DNA of 64,000 bases from CAJXMH01 sp964001305 (GCA_964001305.1 CAXFAI010000007.1:62001-126000), one strand, 5' to 3'. Counted from the stretch's first letter, positions 34,063 to 43,305 are shown. Numbers and translations: made by a program. Notes: generated from the sequence alone by a model not told the origin.

Positions 34063-35290
34063 TCGAGACAAATGGCAAGAAATATTACACACCATAAGCA
34101 AAAATAAACTCCGAACATTTTTGACAGGCTTTAGTGTGGCTTGGGGAATATTTATGCTCATTATCCTTCTTGGCTCAGGTACTGGTTTAAGAAACGGAGT
34201 AAAAGATCAATTTAAAGATACCGCGAGTAACAGCATTTGGGTATTTAGCAATCAAACACAGCTGCCATATAAAGGCATGAAGCCCGGTCGTTTTATCCGT
34301 TTCACAAACCAAGACTATAAAATGCTAAGTGAAGACATTCCAGGAATTGGTGAATCTAGCGGACGATTCTACATACCGGGTTCTAGCGATGTAAGTTACG
34401 ATGGCGAAAAGTTTGATTTTGGAGTACGAACCGTGCATCCGGGGCATCAATATATAGAGAAGACACTGACAATTGAAGGCCGCTTTATCAATGAGCTTGA
34501 CCTTCAAGAAAAACGCAAAGTGGCATCCATAGGCACCTTAGCCAAAAAAGCACTTTTTAAGAATAAAAATCCAATTGGAGAGTACATAAAAGTTAAAGGT
34601 GTGCCTTTTAAAGTAATTGGTGTTTTTGAAGATGAAGGAGGTGAAAACGAGCAAGAAGTCATATATCTTCCCATTTCAACGGCTCAAATGGTATTCAATG
34701 GTCAAGATCGTGTTCATCAATTAATGTTTACCGTAGGCGATGCCAATATAGCTGAAAGTAAAGAATTTGAAAGAGAAATCAGGAACCGATTGGCAGAAAC
34801 GCATCATTTTGATCCTAATGATCAAAGAGCAGTTCGATACTGGAATAATGTAGAAGAGTTCATGAAATTCCAAAACTTGTTTGATGGAATTCAAATTTTC
34901 ATTTGGGTGATTGGCATTATGACCATAATAGCTGGTATTGTTGGTATCAGTAACATCATGCTAATTGTTGTAAAAGAACGCACCAAAGAGATTGGTGTTC
35001 GTAAGGCATTAGGTGCTACTCCTTGGTCAATTATCAGTTTAATCATGATGGAGTCAGTCTTAATTACTACTGTATCCGGTTATATAGGCTTGGTTTTAGG
35101 AGTTGGTTTGGTTGAGTTAGTAAGTGCTAATATGCCACCCGACTCAGAATTCTTCAAAAATCCTGAAGTCAATTTTCAGGTTGCTATTACAGCAACCGTA
35201 GTATTGGTTCTTGCAGGTACCTTAGCAGGTTTAGTTCCTGCTAGAAAAGCAGCTTCCATTAAACCCATTGTTGCACTTAGAGACGAATAA
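34055..35290 (+). CDS. MacB-like ABC permease 1
   Basis: A 411-residue permease: first membrane helix near residue 20-42 (FSVAWGIFMLIILLGSGTG), a large periplasmic MacB_PCD domain (about 45-270), and the FtsX domain with three helices (about 285-410) including IVGISNIMLIVVKERTKEIGVRKALGATPWS, the mechanotransmission segment. ATG at 34055 (MFDRDKWQEIL) is chosen, as the second permease starts in the same way (MFDADKWNEIY). Overlaps the ATPase by eight bases. Ends LVPARKAASIKPIVALRDE, the standard cytosolic ending. Confidence 0.92.
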   Translation: MFDRDKWQEILHTISKNKLRTFLTGFSVAWGIFMLIILLGSGTGLRNGVKDQFKDTASNSIWVFSNQTQLPYKGMKPGRFIRFTNQDYKMLSEDIPGIGESSGRFYIPGSSDVSYDGEKFDFGVRTVHPGHQYIEKTLTIEGRFINELDLQEKRKVASIGTLAKKALFKNKNPIGEYIKVKGVPFKVIGVFEDEGGENEQEVIYLPISTAQMVFNGQDRVHQLMFTVGDANIAESKEFEREIRNRLAETHHFDPNDQRAVRYWNNVEEFMKFQNLFDGIQIFIWVIGIMTIIAGIVGISNIMLIVVKERTKEIGVRKALGATPWSIISLIMMESVLITTVSGYIGLVLGVGLVELVSANMPPDSEFFKNPEVNFQVAITATVVLVLAGTLAGLVPARKAASIKPIVALRDE

Positions 35291-35291
35291 G

Positions 35292-36548
35292 ATGTTTGAC
35301 GCAGACAAATGGAATGAAATATATAGCTCGTTAGCCAAAAATAAGTTAAGAACAGCTTTAACCGCATTTGGTGTGTTTTGGGGAATATTTATGCTAATCA
35401 TTATGCTTGGTGCAGGAAATGGCTTGCAAAATGGAGTAACTGAAAACTTTAGTGGTGTTGCAACAAATAGCGTTTTTATATGGACACAACGCACAACCAT
35501 ACCTTATTCAGGTTTACCAAAAGGCCGTTCATTCTATATGAAAAATGAAGATATAGAAGTGCTTAAAAATGACGTTAAAGAATTAGATGTATTGTCTCCT
35601 CGAAACCAATTAAGAGGATATAGAGGTGGGAATAATGTAAGTTACTTAAATCAATCGGGCAACTTTCAAGTTATGGGAGACTATCCTCAAATAATGAAAA
35701 TTAGCCCCATGGAAATTACTGAAGGTCGTTTTTTAAACCACCTCGACTTGGAAGAAAAACGAAAAGTAGTGGTAATCGGAACCTATGTAAAAGATGTACT
35801 TTTTAAAAATGAAAATCCAATCAATAAAAATGTAAAAGTCAATGGAGTTTTCTTTAAAGTTATAGGCGTCTTTAAGAGCAAAAAGGGTGGTAATCAAGGA
35901 GAAAGAGATTCCCAAACTTTGTTTATACCTTTTACTACATTTCAAAAAGCATTTAATTATGGAAATGTAGTTGGTTGGATTGCTGCCACTGCTAAACCCA
36001 ATTATTCCGCTTCACAAGTTGAACAAAGAATTGTCTCGATTCTAAAGAGAAGACATACCGTTGCACCCAAAGATGAGAGAGCTTTTGGCTCTTGGAATGC
36101 AGAAGAGGAATACAATCAAATTAATGGCTTATTTAGTGGAATTTCTATGCTTATTTGGGTAGTTGGCATAGGTACTTTATCAGCTGGAATTATTGGAGTA
36201 AGTAATATTATGCTCATCATCGTAAAAGAACGAACGAAAGAAATTGGTGTAAGACGAGCAATTGGAGCCACTCCCCTTTCCATTGTTGGTCAAATTATGA
36301 CAGAAGCGATAGTTTTAACCTCTATTGCCGGCTATTTAGGCCTAACCTTTGGCGTATTGGTAACAGAAGCCATTTCAAATGCCATGGGCCCCATGCAAGG
36401 CGATAGTATGTTTACCAATCCAACCATTGATTTAAAAGTTGCATTAACAGCACTTTCTATATTAGTAATAGCTGGAGCCTTAGCAGGTTTAATTCCAGCT
36501 AGAAAAGCAGTAAAAATAAAACCCATAGAAGCATTACGAACCGAATAG
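35292..36548 (+). CDS. MacB-like ABC permease 2
   Basis: A 418-residue paralogue of the preceding permease, same topology: helix 1 (AFGVFWGIFMLIIMLGAGNG), MacB_PCD periplasmic domain, and FtsX core with IIGVSNIMLIIVKERTKEIGVRRAIGATPLS. ATG at 35292 lies one base after the stop of permease 1. The two share their ends and motifs but differ widely in the periplasmic domain, so a heterodimeric transporter with one ATPase and one adaptor is the simplest reading. Confidence 0.92.
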   Translation: MFDADKWNEIYSSLAKNKLRTALTAFGVFWGIFMLIIMLGAGNGLQNGVTENFSGVATNSVFIWTQRTTIPYSGLPKGRSFYMKNEDIEVLKNDVKELDVLSPRNQLRGYRGGNNVSYLNQSGNFQVMGDYPQIMKISPMEITEGRFLNHLDLEEKRKVVVIGTYVKDVLFKNENPINKNVKVNGVFFKVIGVFKSKKGGNQGERDSQTLFIPFTTFQKAFNYGNVVGWIAATAKPNYSASQVEQRIVSILKRRHTVAPKDERAFGSWNAEEEYNQINGLFSGISMLIWVVGIGTLSAGIIGVSNIMLIIVKERTKEIGVRRAIGATPLSIVGQIMTEAIVLTSIAGYLGLTFGVLVTEAISNAMGPMQGDSMFTNPTIDLKVALTALSILVIAGALAGLIPARKAVKIKPIEALRTE

Positions 36549-36557
36549 TTTTTTGAT

Positions 36558-37667
36558 ATGAAGAAGTTTTTTAAAATATTTATTGGCATAGCCATTTTAG
36601 GAGTATTTGTTTGGACCATCTACTACCTCTATAGTAAATCAGAAGAAAAACCTGTAGTATTTCAGACCAAAACAGCAGAAACCACCGATATTATTAAAAA
36701 GACAGTAGCAACTGGCTCTGTAGTTCCAAGAAAAGAGATTGAAATAAAACCACAAGTATCGGGTATTATAGATGAAATTTATGTGGAGGCTGGAACTATG
36801 GTTGAAAAAAATGACCGTATTGCATTGGTAAAAATCATCCCCAATATGGTAAGTCTAAATAATGCAGAAAACCGTGTTAGACAAGCTAGAATATCTCTAG
36901 AAAACGCTAAAATTGATTTGGATAGAAATCAAACCTTGAAGGATAAGAAAGTAATAGCAGATGCTGAATTACAACCTTTTGAATTGGCCTATAATACAGC
37001 TCAAGAAGAATTAAAAGCAGCAGAAGATAATCTTCAATTAATTAAAAAAGGGGAAACTTCTTCTAATAAAAACAATACCAACCGCTTAATTCGTTCCACC
37101 ATCTCAGGAATGATCTTAGATGTTCCTGTTGAAGAGGGAAACTCAGTCATTGAAGCCAACACCATGAACGATGGAACAACCGTAGCTTCAGTCGCTGATA
37201 TGACCGATTTAGTTTTTGAAGGAAATGTAGATGAATCGGAAGTGGGTAAAATCAAAGAAGGTATGGATTTAATTTTACGTATTGGTGCCATTGAAAATGA
37301 AACTTTTGATGCAGTTTTAGAATACATTTCACCAAAAGGAGTTGAAGAAGAGGGTGCTATACAGTTTGAAATAAAGGCTGCTGTAAAATTAAAAGAAGGT
37401 CAATTTATAAGAGCAGGATATAGCGCCAATGCAGATATAGTTTTAGATAAAAGAGAAGATGTTCTTTCAATTTCAGAAGCATTACTTCAATTTGATGAAA
37501 ATGATTCTGCTTATGTTGAAGTGATGGTCGCTGATCAAGAATTTGAACGTCGCTATGTGAAAACTGGCCTTTCAGATGGAATTAATATTGAAATCTTATC
37601 CGGTATTAATGAAGAAGACCAACTTAAATTGTGGAATCTAGCTGAACCACAAACAAATAGCTATTAG
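36558..37667 (+). CDS. periplasmic adaptor (membrane-fusion) protein of the ABC exporter
   Basis: A 369-residue HlyD/MacA-like adaptor. One N-terminal membrane span (FKIFIGIAILGVFVWTIYYLY), a biotinyl-lipoyl-like first half (PQVSGIIDEIYVEAGTMVEKND), a helical hairpin (about 95-150, AENRVRQARISLENAKIDLDRNQ), the lipoyl second half (ISGMILDVPVEEGNSV), then beta-barrel and membrane-proximal domains to residue 369. It follows permease 2 by nine bases. The outer-membrane TolC-type partner is not in the window. Confidence 0.92.
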   Translation: MKKFFKIFIGIAILGVFVWTIYYLYSKSEEKPVVFQTKTAETTDIIKKTVATGSVVPRKEIEIKPQVSGIIDEIYVEAGTMVEKNDRIALVKIIPNMVSLNNAENRVRQARISLENAKIDLDRNQTLKDKKVIADAELQPFELAYNTAQEELKAAEDNLQLIKKGETSSNKNNTNRLIRSTISGMILDVPVEEGNSVIEANTMNDGTTVASVADMTDLVFEGNVDESEVGKIKEGMDLILRIGAIENETFDAVLEYISPKGVEEEGAIQFEIKAAVKLKEGQFIRAGYSANADIVLDKREDVLSISEALLQFDENDSAYVEVMVADQEFERRYVKTGLSDGINIEILSGINEEDQLKLWNLAEPQTNSY

Positions 37668-37711
37668 AATTTGATATAAGAAATTCATTTTTTATCTAAA
37701 AGCATTGCGAG

Positions 37712-37719
37712 TAGTTTTG
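37712..37719 (+). promoter_or_regulatory. -7 promoter box of the AhpD-like/SpoIIE unit
   Basis: TAGTTTTG, full match to TAnnTTTG, ends 23 bases before the ATG at 37743. Confidence 0.45.
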
Positions 37720-37742
37720 CAACTTAGAATAAAAGAACAAAA

Positions 37743-38303
37743 ATGGTATTTGAAAAAGTAAGCTACGAAGCCGCTTCAGAGGAAGTGAAAGCAATTTATG
37801 ATGAAACAATGAAGGAGATGAATATTCCCTTTGTTTTAAATTGGTTTAAGTGTCAAGGTAATAATGCAGAATTATTAAGAGGAAATTGGGAAAAGTTAAA
37901 ATCAGTTATGCTTAGAGGTAGTATACCCATGATTTTAAAACAGTTGATTATTTATAACATTTCAAAAGAAAGAGGGTGTGAATATTGTGCTCAAGCTCAT
38001 GGAGTTATGGCCGACAGTATGAGTTCGGCATTAAATGATAATCCTGATTTCAGAGTAACAGAAAACATGGACTCAACGAGTATTCCACCTTCTTATAAAG
38101 CGGCTATTCGAATTATCACAAATTCAGCTTTAAATCCTGCTTCCACTTCTGAAGATGATTTTGAAGCGCTTCAAGATGAAGGCTTTTCAGATGATGAAAT
38201 TCAAGAATTATTCGCGCATGCTGATTTGGTTAACATGCTAAATACAGTGGCTGATATTTCAGGAATCAAGCTTGATAATGAGCTAATGGAAGCGCAAATG
38301 TAA
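37743..38303 (+). CDS. carboxymuconolactone decarboxylase/AhpD-like protein
   Basis: A 186-residue all-helical protein of the CMD family. Redox motif CEYCAQAHG (C-x2-C-x3-H) near residue 80, preceded by QLIIYNISKERG, as in AhpD-type peroxidase partners. It lacks a neighbouring peroxiredoxin. The second half (about 110-186) is a further helical repeat without cysteines. The stop is two bases before the SpoIIE phosphatase start, suggesting one operon and a redox link to signalling, though this is inference. Confidence 0.87.
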   Translation: MVFEKVSYEAASEEVKAIYDETMKEMNIPFVLNWFKCQGNNAELLRGNWEKLKSVMLRGSIPMILKQLIIYNISKERGCEYCAQAHGVMADSMSSALNDNPDFRVTENMDSTSIPPSYKAAIRIITNSALNPASTSEDDFEALQDEGFSDDEIQELFAHADLVNMLNTVADISGIKLDNELMEAQM

Positions 38304-38305
38304 AC

Positions 38306-39619
38306 ATGTCTAAAGCCCCTTTAGATTTAATTTCTAACCGAGTTCGTTATGAATCGGTTGCAAAAATGGCTAGCGAGGTTAGTTCTGCTAGTCATTTAAA
38401 TGACATTGAAAAAGCACTGCAACGACACTCTAAGTTCGTTGTCAGTGCTTTTCAGTTTGTCTATTGCTTTATTCTTGAGAATCAAGTTGTTTCATTTTCT
38501 TTCAATAAACAATTTGATTTACCCTTAAAGCAAATACTCAATTCTTATGACTCTTCTTTAGAGCGACCTCAAATATTCTCTAAGCAAGATGATCTTGATG
38601 AAATCAGTGAATTACTGTTTCAAAATGAAAAGGTAAGCTCAGTAATTCGAGTTTGTAATAAAAGTGAACAAAAGAATTACTTGGTCCATTTTGCATCTAA
38701 AGATGAAGTTTACAATCACAATGATGCCAAATTTATTAAGTTGATTATAGAATTGGTACTTCCAAAAGTTCAATCCATTTTGCTAACAGAAAAGATTCAG
38801 CTTCAAAATGATAAATTGAAATCGGCGAACCATAAAATTGACATTGTAAATAAGGAGCTGACTGGGAGTATAAGTTATGCTCAAAGAATTCAATCGGCCT
38901 TATTACCAAGTAAAGAAACGATAAATGAAGTTTTAGATCAAAATTTTATCATCTTCAAACCCAGAGATGTAGTTAGTGGAGACTTTTACTATTCTTACAA
39001 AAGAGATAATAAACTTGTTCTTGTGGCAGCTGATTGCACAGGTCATGGTGTTCCTGGTGCCATGCTATCTATCTTTTGCATTCAATTATTTAGAGAAGTT
39101 TGTAATTCTTGCCCGACTTTGGCAGCTAATGAAATATTAAATGCATTGGATGAAAAATTCAAAGGATACTTAAGTGATAGCTATTCTAAAACTCAAAAAG
39201 TTAGAATGCAAGATGGCATGGATGTTTCTGTAATTGACATTTGTTTTGAAGAGAAAAAGCTTCAATTTGCTTCTGCAAATCGTCCTTTAGCGTTTGTGCG
39301 TAATGGCAAATTAAATCGTATTCGAGGTTCTCGTTTTCCAATTGGTAGTCATGCAACTTATGCAAATAAGGACTTTGAAGCTCATCAAATAAATTACCAA
39401 GACGGAGATCGTTTTTATATGTTCTCCGATGGTTATGCTGATCAATTTGGTGGACCAAGAGGAAAAAAACTACTAACCAGTCGATTTCTAAAAATGCTTG
39501 AAGATAGCTCTTCGCTTAGCATTTTAGAACAAGAAGCTTATTTAGAGAGAGAGTGGGAATCTTGGAAACAAGATCAAATGCAAATTGACGACATTTTAGT
39601 CATGGGATTTCAATTATAA
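38306..39619 (+). CDS. PP2C-type serine phosphatase (SpoIIE domain) with N-terminal GAF-like domain
   Basis: A 437-residue cytosolic phosphatase. N-terminal about 170 residues form an apparent GAF-like sensor fold, then a coiled-coil linker with GSISYAQRIQSALLPS, then the catalytic domain: DVVSGDFYYSYK, VAADCTGHGVPGAMLS, FSDGYADQFGGPRGKK and QIDDILVMG. It is a paralogue of the phosphatase at 13671, sharing the linker and the ending SWxxxQMQIDDxxVxGxxx, but the sensor halves are unrelated. Follows the AhpD-like gene by two bases. Its substrate is unknown. Confidence 0.9.
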   Translation: MSKAPLDLISNRVRYESVAKMASEVSSASHLNDIEKALQRHSKFVVSAFQFVYCFILENQVVSFSFNKQFDLPLKQILNSYDSSLERPQIFSKQDDLDEISELLFQNEKVSSVIRVCNKSEQKNYLVHFASKDEVYNHNDAKFIKLIIELVLPKVQSILLTEKIQLQNDKLKSANHKIDIVNKELTGSISYAQRIQSALLPSKETINEVLDQNFIIFKPRDVVSGDFYYSYKRDNKLVLVAADCTGHGVPGAMLSIFCIQLFREVCNSCPTLAANEILNALDEKFKGYLSDSYSKTQKVRMQDGMDVSVIDICFEEKKLQFASANRPLAFVRNGKLNRIRGSRFPIGSHATYANKDFEAHQINYQDGDRFYMFSDGYADQFGGPRGKKLLTSRFLKMLEDSSSLSILEQEAYLEREWESWKQDQMQIDDILVMGFQL

Positions 39620-39649
39620 ACCCATCTTGTATTTACTTGTTATTTCTAC

Positions 39650-39946
39650 ATGTCAAGTAAAAATCAAGAAGTACTTAATTCTAGGGAGATTAATCGGGTA
39701 ATTGAAATGGCTTGGGAAGATAGAACGCCTTTTGAAGCCATAGAATTTCAATTTGGGCTCTCTGAAAAAGAAGTTATTCAACTGATGAAACGGGAATTAA
39801 AGCTCCAAAATTGGAAAAAATGGAGAGCAAGAGTTCAAGGTAGAAAAACAAAACATAGAAAACTTAACGCTAACAAAAGCATTCGCTTTAAATCAAAAGC
39901 CCAAAAAACAATTAGTGGTAATCGTATTTCGAAAAAGAAGTATTAG
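39650..39946 (+). CDS. TIGR03643/DUF2805-family small basic protein
   Basis: A 98-residue protein of a family widespread in Bacteroidetes and some proteobacteria, function unknown. The core is REINRVIEMAWEDRTPFEAIEFQFGLSEKEVIQLMKREL, a helix-turn-helix-like fold of about 45 residues, followed by KNWKKWRARVQGRKTKH and a very basic C-terminal tail. A nucleic-acid-binding role is plausible. Ends four bases into the NDH-2 gene on the other strand. It follows the phosphatase by 30 bases. Confidence 0.85.
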   Translation: MSSKNQEVLNSREINRVIEMAWEDRTPFEAIEFQFGLSEKEVIQLMKRELKLQNWKKWRARVQGRKTKHRKLNANKSIRFKSKAQKTISGNRISKKKY

Positions 39947-41220
39947 TTAACCTTTTTTTGCTCAAACTTTCTGATAATCAACCGCACACCTCTATCAAAG
40001 TTTAAGTAGTTGTATGTCCAATTGAAAAAGGTGATTACTTTATTTCTGAACCCAACTAATGAGAGCAGGTGCACAAACATCCATACATACCAAGCAAATT
40101 GTCCTTGAAATTTAATTTTTCCCAAATCAACTACTGCCCTATTTCTTCCAACTGTAGCCATCACACCTAAGTCTTTGTATTCAAATTCTTTCATTGGTTT
40201 CCCTTCTTCCAATCTCACTAAGTTTTTTCCTAAAAACTCCCCTTGTTGATTAGCAACTGGCGCCAACATAGGTAAGCCATTTGGAAAAGCATCAGTTTCC
40301 ATATGCCCAATATCTCCGATAGCAAAGATTTTCGAATAGCCTGTAATTTGATTATGTCTATTAACGGTATACCTTCCTTTAGAAACACACTCTTCAGCTA
40401 ATCCTTTTATTAGATTCCCTTTTACACCTGCAGCCCAAATTAAGGTTTTTGCTTTCAGTTCTTTACCTTCTTTAAATTTTACCGTATGTCCATCATATTG
40501 AGAAACTGCGCTTTTAAGCCACACCGTTACACCTAAAGATTCTAAATATTTAAATGCCTTTTGAGAAGCTTCATCCGACATGGGCGGCAATAATTCATCA
40601 GACATTTCAATTAAATGAATATTCATTCTCCGAATATCAAGATCGGGGTAATCTTCAGGGAGAATATGTTTTTTTAATTCAGCAAAAGCACCTGCTAGTT
40701 CTACACCTGTTGGTCCGCCTCCTACTATGGCAAAACTCATTAATGCTTCTTGCTCCTCTTTGGATGAAGTTAAAAGAGCCTTTTCGAAATGTTGAAGAAT
40801 AAAACTTCTTAAATCTAGTGCCTCAGAAATACTCTTCATGGTCATAGCATTTTGAGCAATGTCTTCCATGCCAAAATAATTGGTTGTTGTTCCAGTAGCA
40901 ATTACTAAGTAATCGTAATTAACACTACCAATGTCTGTATGAATTAAATTTTTATCAGGAAAAATTTCAAGCACCTTGGCCATTCTAAAGTAAAAATGCT
41001 CTTGTGATTTAAAAATCTTACGAATGGGGTAAGCAATCGAATCTGGCTCTAAACCTGCTGTAGCAACTTGGTATAATAGCGGCTGAAACGTATGATAATT
41101 GTTTTGATCAAGCATAACCACTTGAAACCTCTTTTTCTTTAGCGATTTAGCTAGTTGCAATCCACCAAAACCACCACCAACGATAACAACTCTGGGGCGA
41201 TTCGATTCAGGTATATTCAT
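39943..41220 (-). CDS. type II NADH dehydrogenase-like FAD oxidoreductase
   Basis: A 425-residue monotopic membrane enzyme that passes electrons from NADH to quinone. FAD-binding VIVGGGFGGLQLAKSL near residue 14, NADH-binding IVGGGPTGVELAGAFAEL near residue 165, and AIGDIGHM near residue 310 for the second FAD contact. The C-terminal stretch WYVWMFVHLLSLVGFRNK with following amphipathic helix is the usual membrane anchor. The length is standard. Divergent from the TPR gene, 60 bases apart. Confidence 0.9.
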   Translation of the reverse strand: MNIPESNRPRVVIVGGGFGGLQLAKSLKKKRFQVVMLDQNNYHTFQPLLYQVATAGLEPDSIAYPIRKIFKSQEHFYFRMAKVLEIFPDKNLIHTDIGSVNYDYLVIATGTTTNYFGMEDIAQNAMTMKSISEALDLRSFILQHFEKALLTSSKEEQEALMSFAIVGGGPTGVELAGAFAELKKHILPEDYPDLDIRRMNIHLIEMSDELLPPMSDEASQKAFKYLESLGVTVWLKSAVSQYDGHTVKFKEGKELKAKTLIWAAGVKGNLIKGLAEECVSKGRYTVNRHNQITGYSKIFAIGDIGHMETDAFPNGLPMLAPVANQQGEFLGKNLVRLEEGKPMKEFEYKDLGVMATVGRNRAVVDLGKIKFQGQFAWYVWMFVHLLSLVGFRNKVITFFNWTYNYLNFDRGVRLIIRKFEQKKVN

Positions 41221-41239
41221 GGTAAATAAATTTTAATTT

Positions 41240-41268
41240 TTTGCATCAAAACAATGCGCTTACTTTTG
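41240..41268 (+). promoter_or_regulatory. complete promoter of the TPR gene (-33 TTTG, -7 TACTTTTG)
   Basis: TTTG at 41240-41243 and TACTTTTG at 41261-41268 are separated by 17 bases. The box ends 12 bases before ATG 41281 and shows that an upstream ATG at 41254 cannot be the start. It is the best-formed promoter in the window after that of the tmRNA. Confidence 0.65.
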
Positions 41269-41280
41269 AGTTTCAAAGGT

Positions 41281-41880
41281 ATGAACAAGCAAGACACCCT
41301 ATATAATAAAGGCGTAAAACTTCTGAAAGAAAACAAGCTAAATGAAGCTTTAACTCTTTTCAATGAATTAGTTTTAAAGGAACCCACAAATGCTGATTAT
41401 TGGAGCGAAAGAGGGGTTGTATATTTTCATTTAAAACGAAGAAAAGAATCGTTGGCTGATATGGATAGAGCAGTTGAATTACAGCCACAAAAAAGCTATC
41501 GATATTCCAGTAGAGCTTTTATAAAAGGACACTTTAAGGATATAGAGGGTGCTATTGCTGATTATGAGAAAGCCATTGAACTAGACCCAGAAGATGCTAT
41601 TGCGCATAATAATTTGGGCTTACTAGAGGAGCAATTGGGGTATCTTTTAAAAGCTAAAAAACGATTTGATAGAGCCGATAAACTTGGTCCACAATCTCAA
41701 ATTGATGGCAGAACAGATCAGTCAATTCAAGGTGAAGAAATTCCTGCAAGGAACATTCAAAAAGAGCTAGATGAAGAAAAAAAGAAGCAAACATTGTGGT
41801 CTGAGTTAAAAAGCCTTGGCACACAAGAAGGCAGAGCTTCGTTTATTCGTTTTCTCAAATCAGGTTTTAAGAATACCTAA
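41281..41880 (+). CDS. tetratricopeptide-repeat protein
   Basis: A 199-residue cytosolic protein made of about four TPR helix pairs (residues 4-140), e.g. KGVKLLKENKLNEALTLF, AFIKGHFKDIEGAIADYEKA and AHNNLGLLEEQLGYLLKAKK, then a charged tail. No signal peptide. The start at 41281 is fixed by the promoter. TPR proteins serve as protein-binding adaptors; the partner is unknown. Tail to tail with the DUF457 gene with four bases overlapping. Confidence 0.87.
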   Translation: MNKQDTLYNKGVKLLKENKLNEALTLFNELVLKEPTNADYWSERGVVYFHLKRRKESLADMDRAVELQPQKSYRYSSRAFIKGHFKDIEGAIADYEKAIELDPEDAIAHNNLGLLEEQLGYLLKAKKRFDRADKLGPQSQIDGRTDQSIQGEEIPARNIQKELDEEKKKQTLWSELKSLGTQEGRASFIRFLKSGFKNT

Positions 41881-42884
41881 ATTCCCCAAATTCTATCCCA
41901 AAGCTTATAAAGTTCTTTCTCAGTGCCTTTGAAGGAGTTTTTCTTTTGAGTAATACTTACTTCGTTTTTTCTACTAATTTGATACGTAAATACAAAATTT
42001 GAAGGCTGGTCGCTCATTCCATCAATTAAGCCAAATCGTAAGTCATTCATACATAATTGTTCTCCACAATTTGTCAGGGTATAATATCCTTTGGTTAAAT
42101 GAACCAGTCTCTCAATATCAGGATGATTTCTATATGGATTTAAGAGTGTTTTATTTTTAGGAAAACGATGCACCTCCAATTGACTTCCCGTGTCAAATAA
42201 TGATCGATAAGCAATTAGAAAGTCATTCTCCTGCTCAATATTAAAAGTCCATAACAAGGCATTAAAAGGTGTTGGTCTGCTATCAAACTGAATAAACTCA
42301 ATTTGGTTTTTACTCAATAGGTTTTTAAAGGTATAATTCATATATCCTTTTATACAAAGTGTAAGCAGCAAATAACTACTACTAATCCATAACCCTAAAC
42401 GGTTGGCCTTTTGTCTTTTGACTGAACCTCTTTTGCTAATAAGAGCAAAGAGCAGACAAACTAAAAAAGGGAGTGTGTAGATGGGGTCAATCACAAAGAT
42501 GGATTGAATGGCAATTCTCCAGTCTAGTGGCCAAAAAAATTGAGTTCCCCAGGTGGTGAAAATATCTAAAAGGGGATGCGTAAATACAGACAAGAAAAAT
42601 AGTTGGCTCCAGCCCCACCAATCAGCCTCCTTCCTTTTAGTATAAATTTTACTAAGTAATAAACCCAATATGGGAGCAATTAATAAAGCAAATACGATAG
42701 AATGACTAAATCCTCTATGGATTTCAAGCCGATCTACCGTATTCATAAATTGTCCAGGAAGGGTATCTAAATCTGGTATGGTACCACCTATGGCTCCCCA
42801 TAAAATAGCTTTATTACCAACCTTTTTGCCAAGCACTGCCTCGCCAACAGCACCACCCAATACAATTTGGGTTAAAGAATCCAA
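41877..42884 (-). CDS. DUF457/YdjM-family membrane-bound metal-dependent hydrolase
   Basis: A 335-residue polytopic protein. N-terminal motifs MDSLTQIVLGGAVGEAVLG, GGTIPDLDTLPG, HRGFSHS and FTHPLLDIFTTWGTQFFWP supply the histidines and aspartates that bind metal in this family (LexA-binding YdjM). About five membrane helices through residue 190; the C-terminal 140 residues are soluble and poorly conserved. The natural substrate is unknown. It is last in a minus-strand row with the DUF3127 and cyclophilin genes. Confidence 0.87.
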   Translation of the reverse strand: MDSLTQIVLGGAVGEAVLGKKVGNKAILWGAIGGTIPDLDTLPGQFMNTVDRLEIHRGFSHSIVFALLIAPILGLLLSKIYTKRKEADWWGWSQLFFLSVFTHPLLDIFTTWGTQFFWPLDWRIAIQSIFVIDPIYTLPFLVCLLFALISKRGSVKRQKANRLGLWISSSYLLLTLCIKGYMNYTFKNLLSKNQIEFIQFDSRPTPFNALLWTFNIEQENDFLIAYRSLFDTGSQLEVHRFPKNKTLLNPYRNHPDIERLVHLTKGYYTLTNCGEQLCMNDLRFGLIDGMSDQPSNFVFTYQISRKNEVSITQKKNSFKGTEKELYKLWDRIWGI

Positions 42885-42903
42885 TTAATAGAATTTAAGT
42901 TAA

Positions 42904-43305
42904 TTAGAATGGCAAATCATCTTCATCATCGTCTGCATTTAAATCAGCTGTATTAACCGATGACATGGGTTCTTCTGTTGGTGGAGGAGGTGTATTGCCA
43001 CTTGGTGCATTTCCGTCTACAGCCTCTACTCTCCAAGCATCTAAGTTTGTAAAATAGCTAACATTGCCATTTTTTTCCCATTTCCTTCCTTTCAAATTGA
43101 AAGAAACTTTTACTCTTTGATTTACATTTAAGGCATCTACCAAGCTACATTTATCTTGAATCAATTGAAATTTAATATGCTCAGTAAAAACTCTACCTCC
43201 ACCCTCTTCTGTTGTTTCTACAACAAACTCTCTTTTCTTAAATGCATCACTTACTTGTTGAACTGGAAATTTTTCAACCAATTTACCTTCTAACTCAAAA
43301 CTCAT
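42904..43305 (-). CDS. DUF3127 OB-fold-like protein with SSB-like acidic tail
   Basis: A 133-residue protein of the DUF3127 family, found in many Bacteroidetes. It opens FELEGKLVEKFPVQQVSDAFKKREFVVET, a beta-rich fold consistent with an OB fold, to residue 95 (NLDAWRVEAV). A proline-rich flexible stretch follows, then the acidic tip DDEDDLPF. That tip looks like the C-terminal hook of single-stranded DNA-binding protein (DDDIPF), which recruits repair partners. Gap of 2 bases after the cyclophilin gene and 19 before the DUF457 gene. Confidence 0.87.
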   Translation of the reverse strand: MSFELEGKLVEKFPVQQVSDAFKKREFVVETTEEGGGRVFTEHIKFQLIQDKCSLVDALNVNQRVKVSFNLKGRKWEKNGNVSYFTNLDAWRVEAVDGNAPSGNTPPPPTEEPMSSVNTADLNADDDEDDLPF

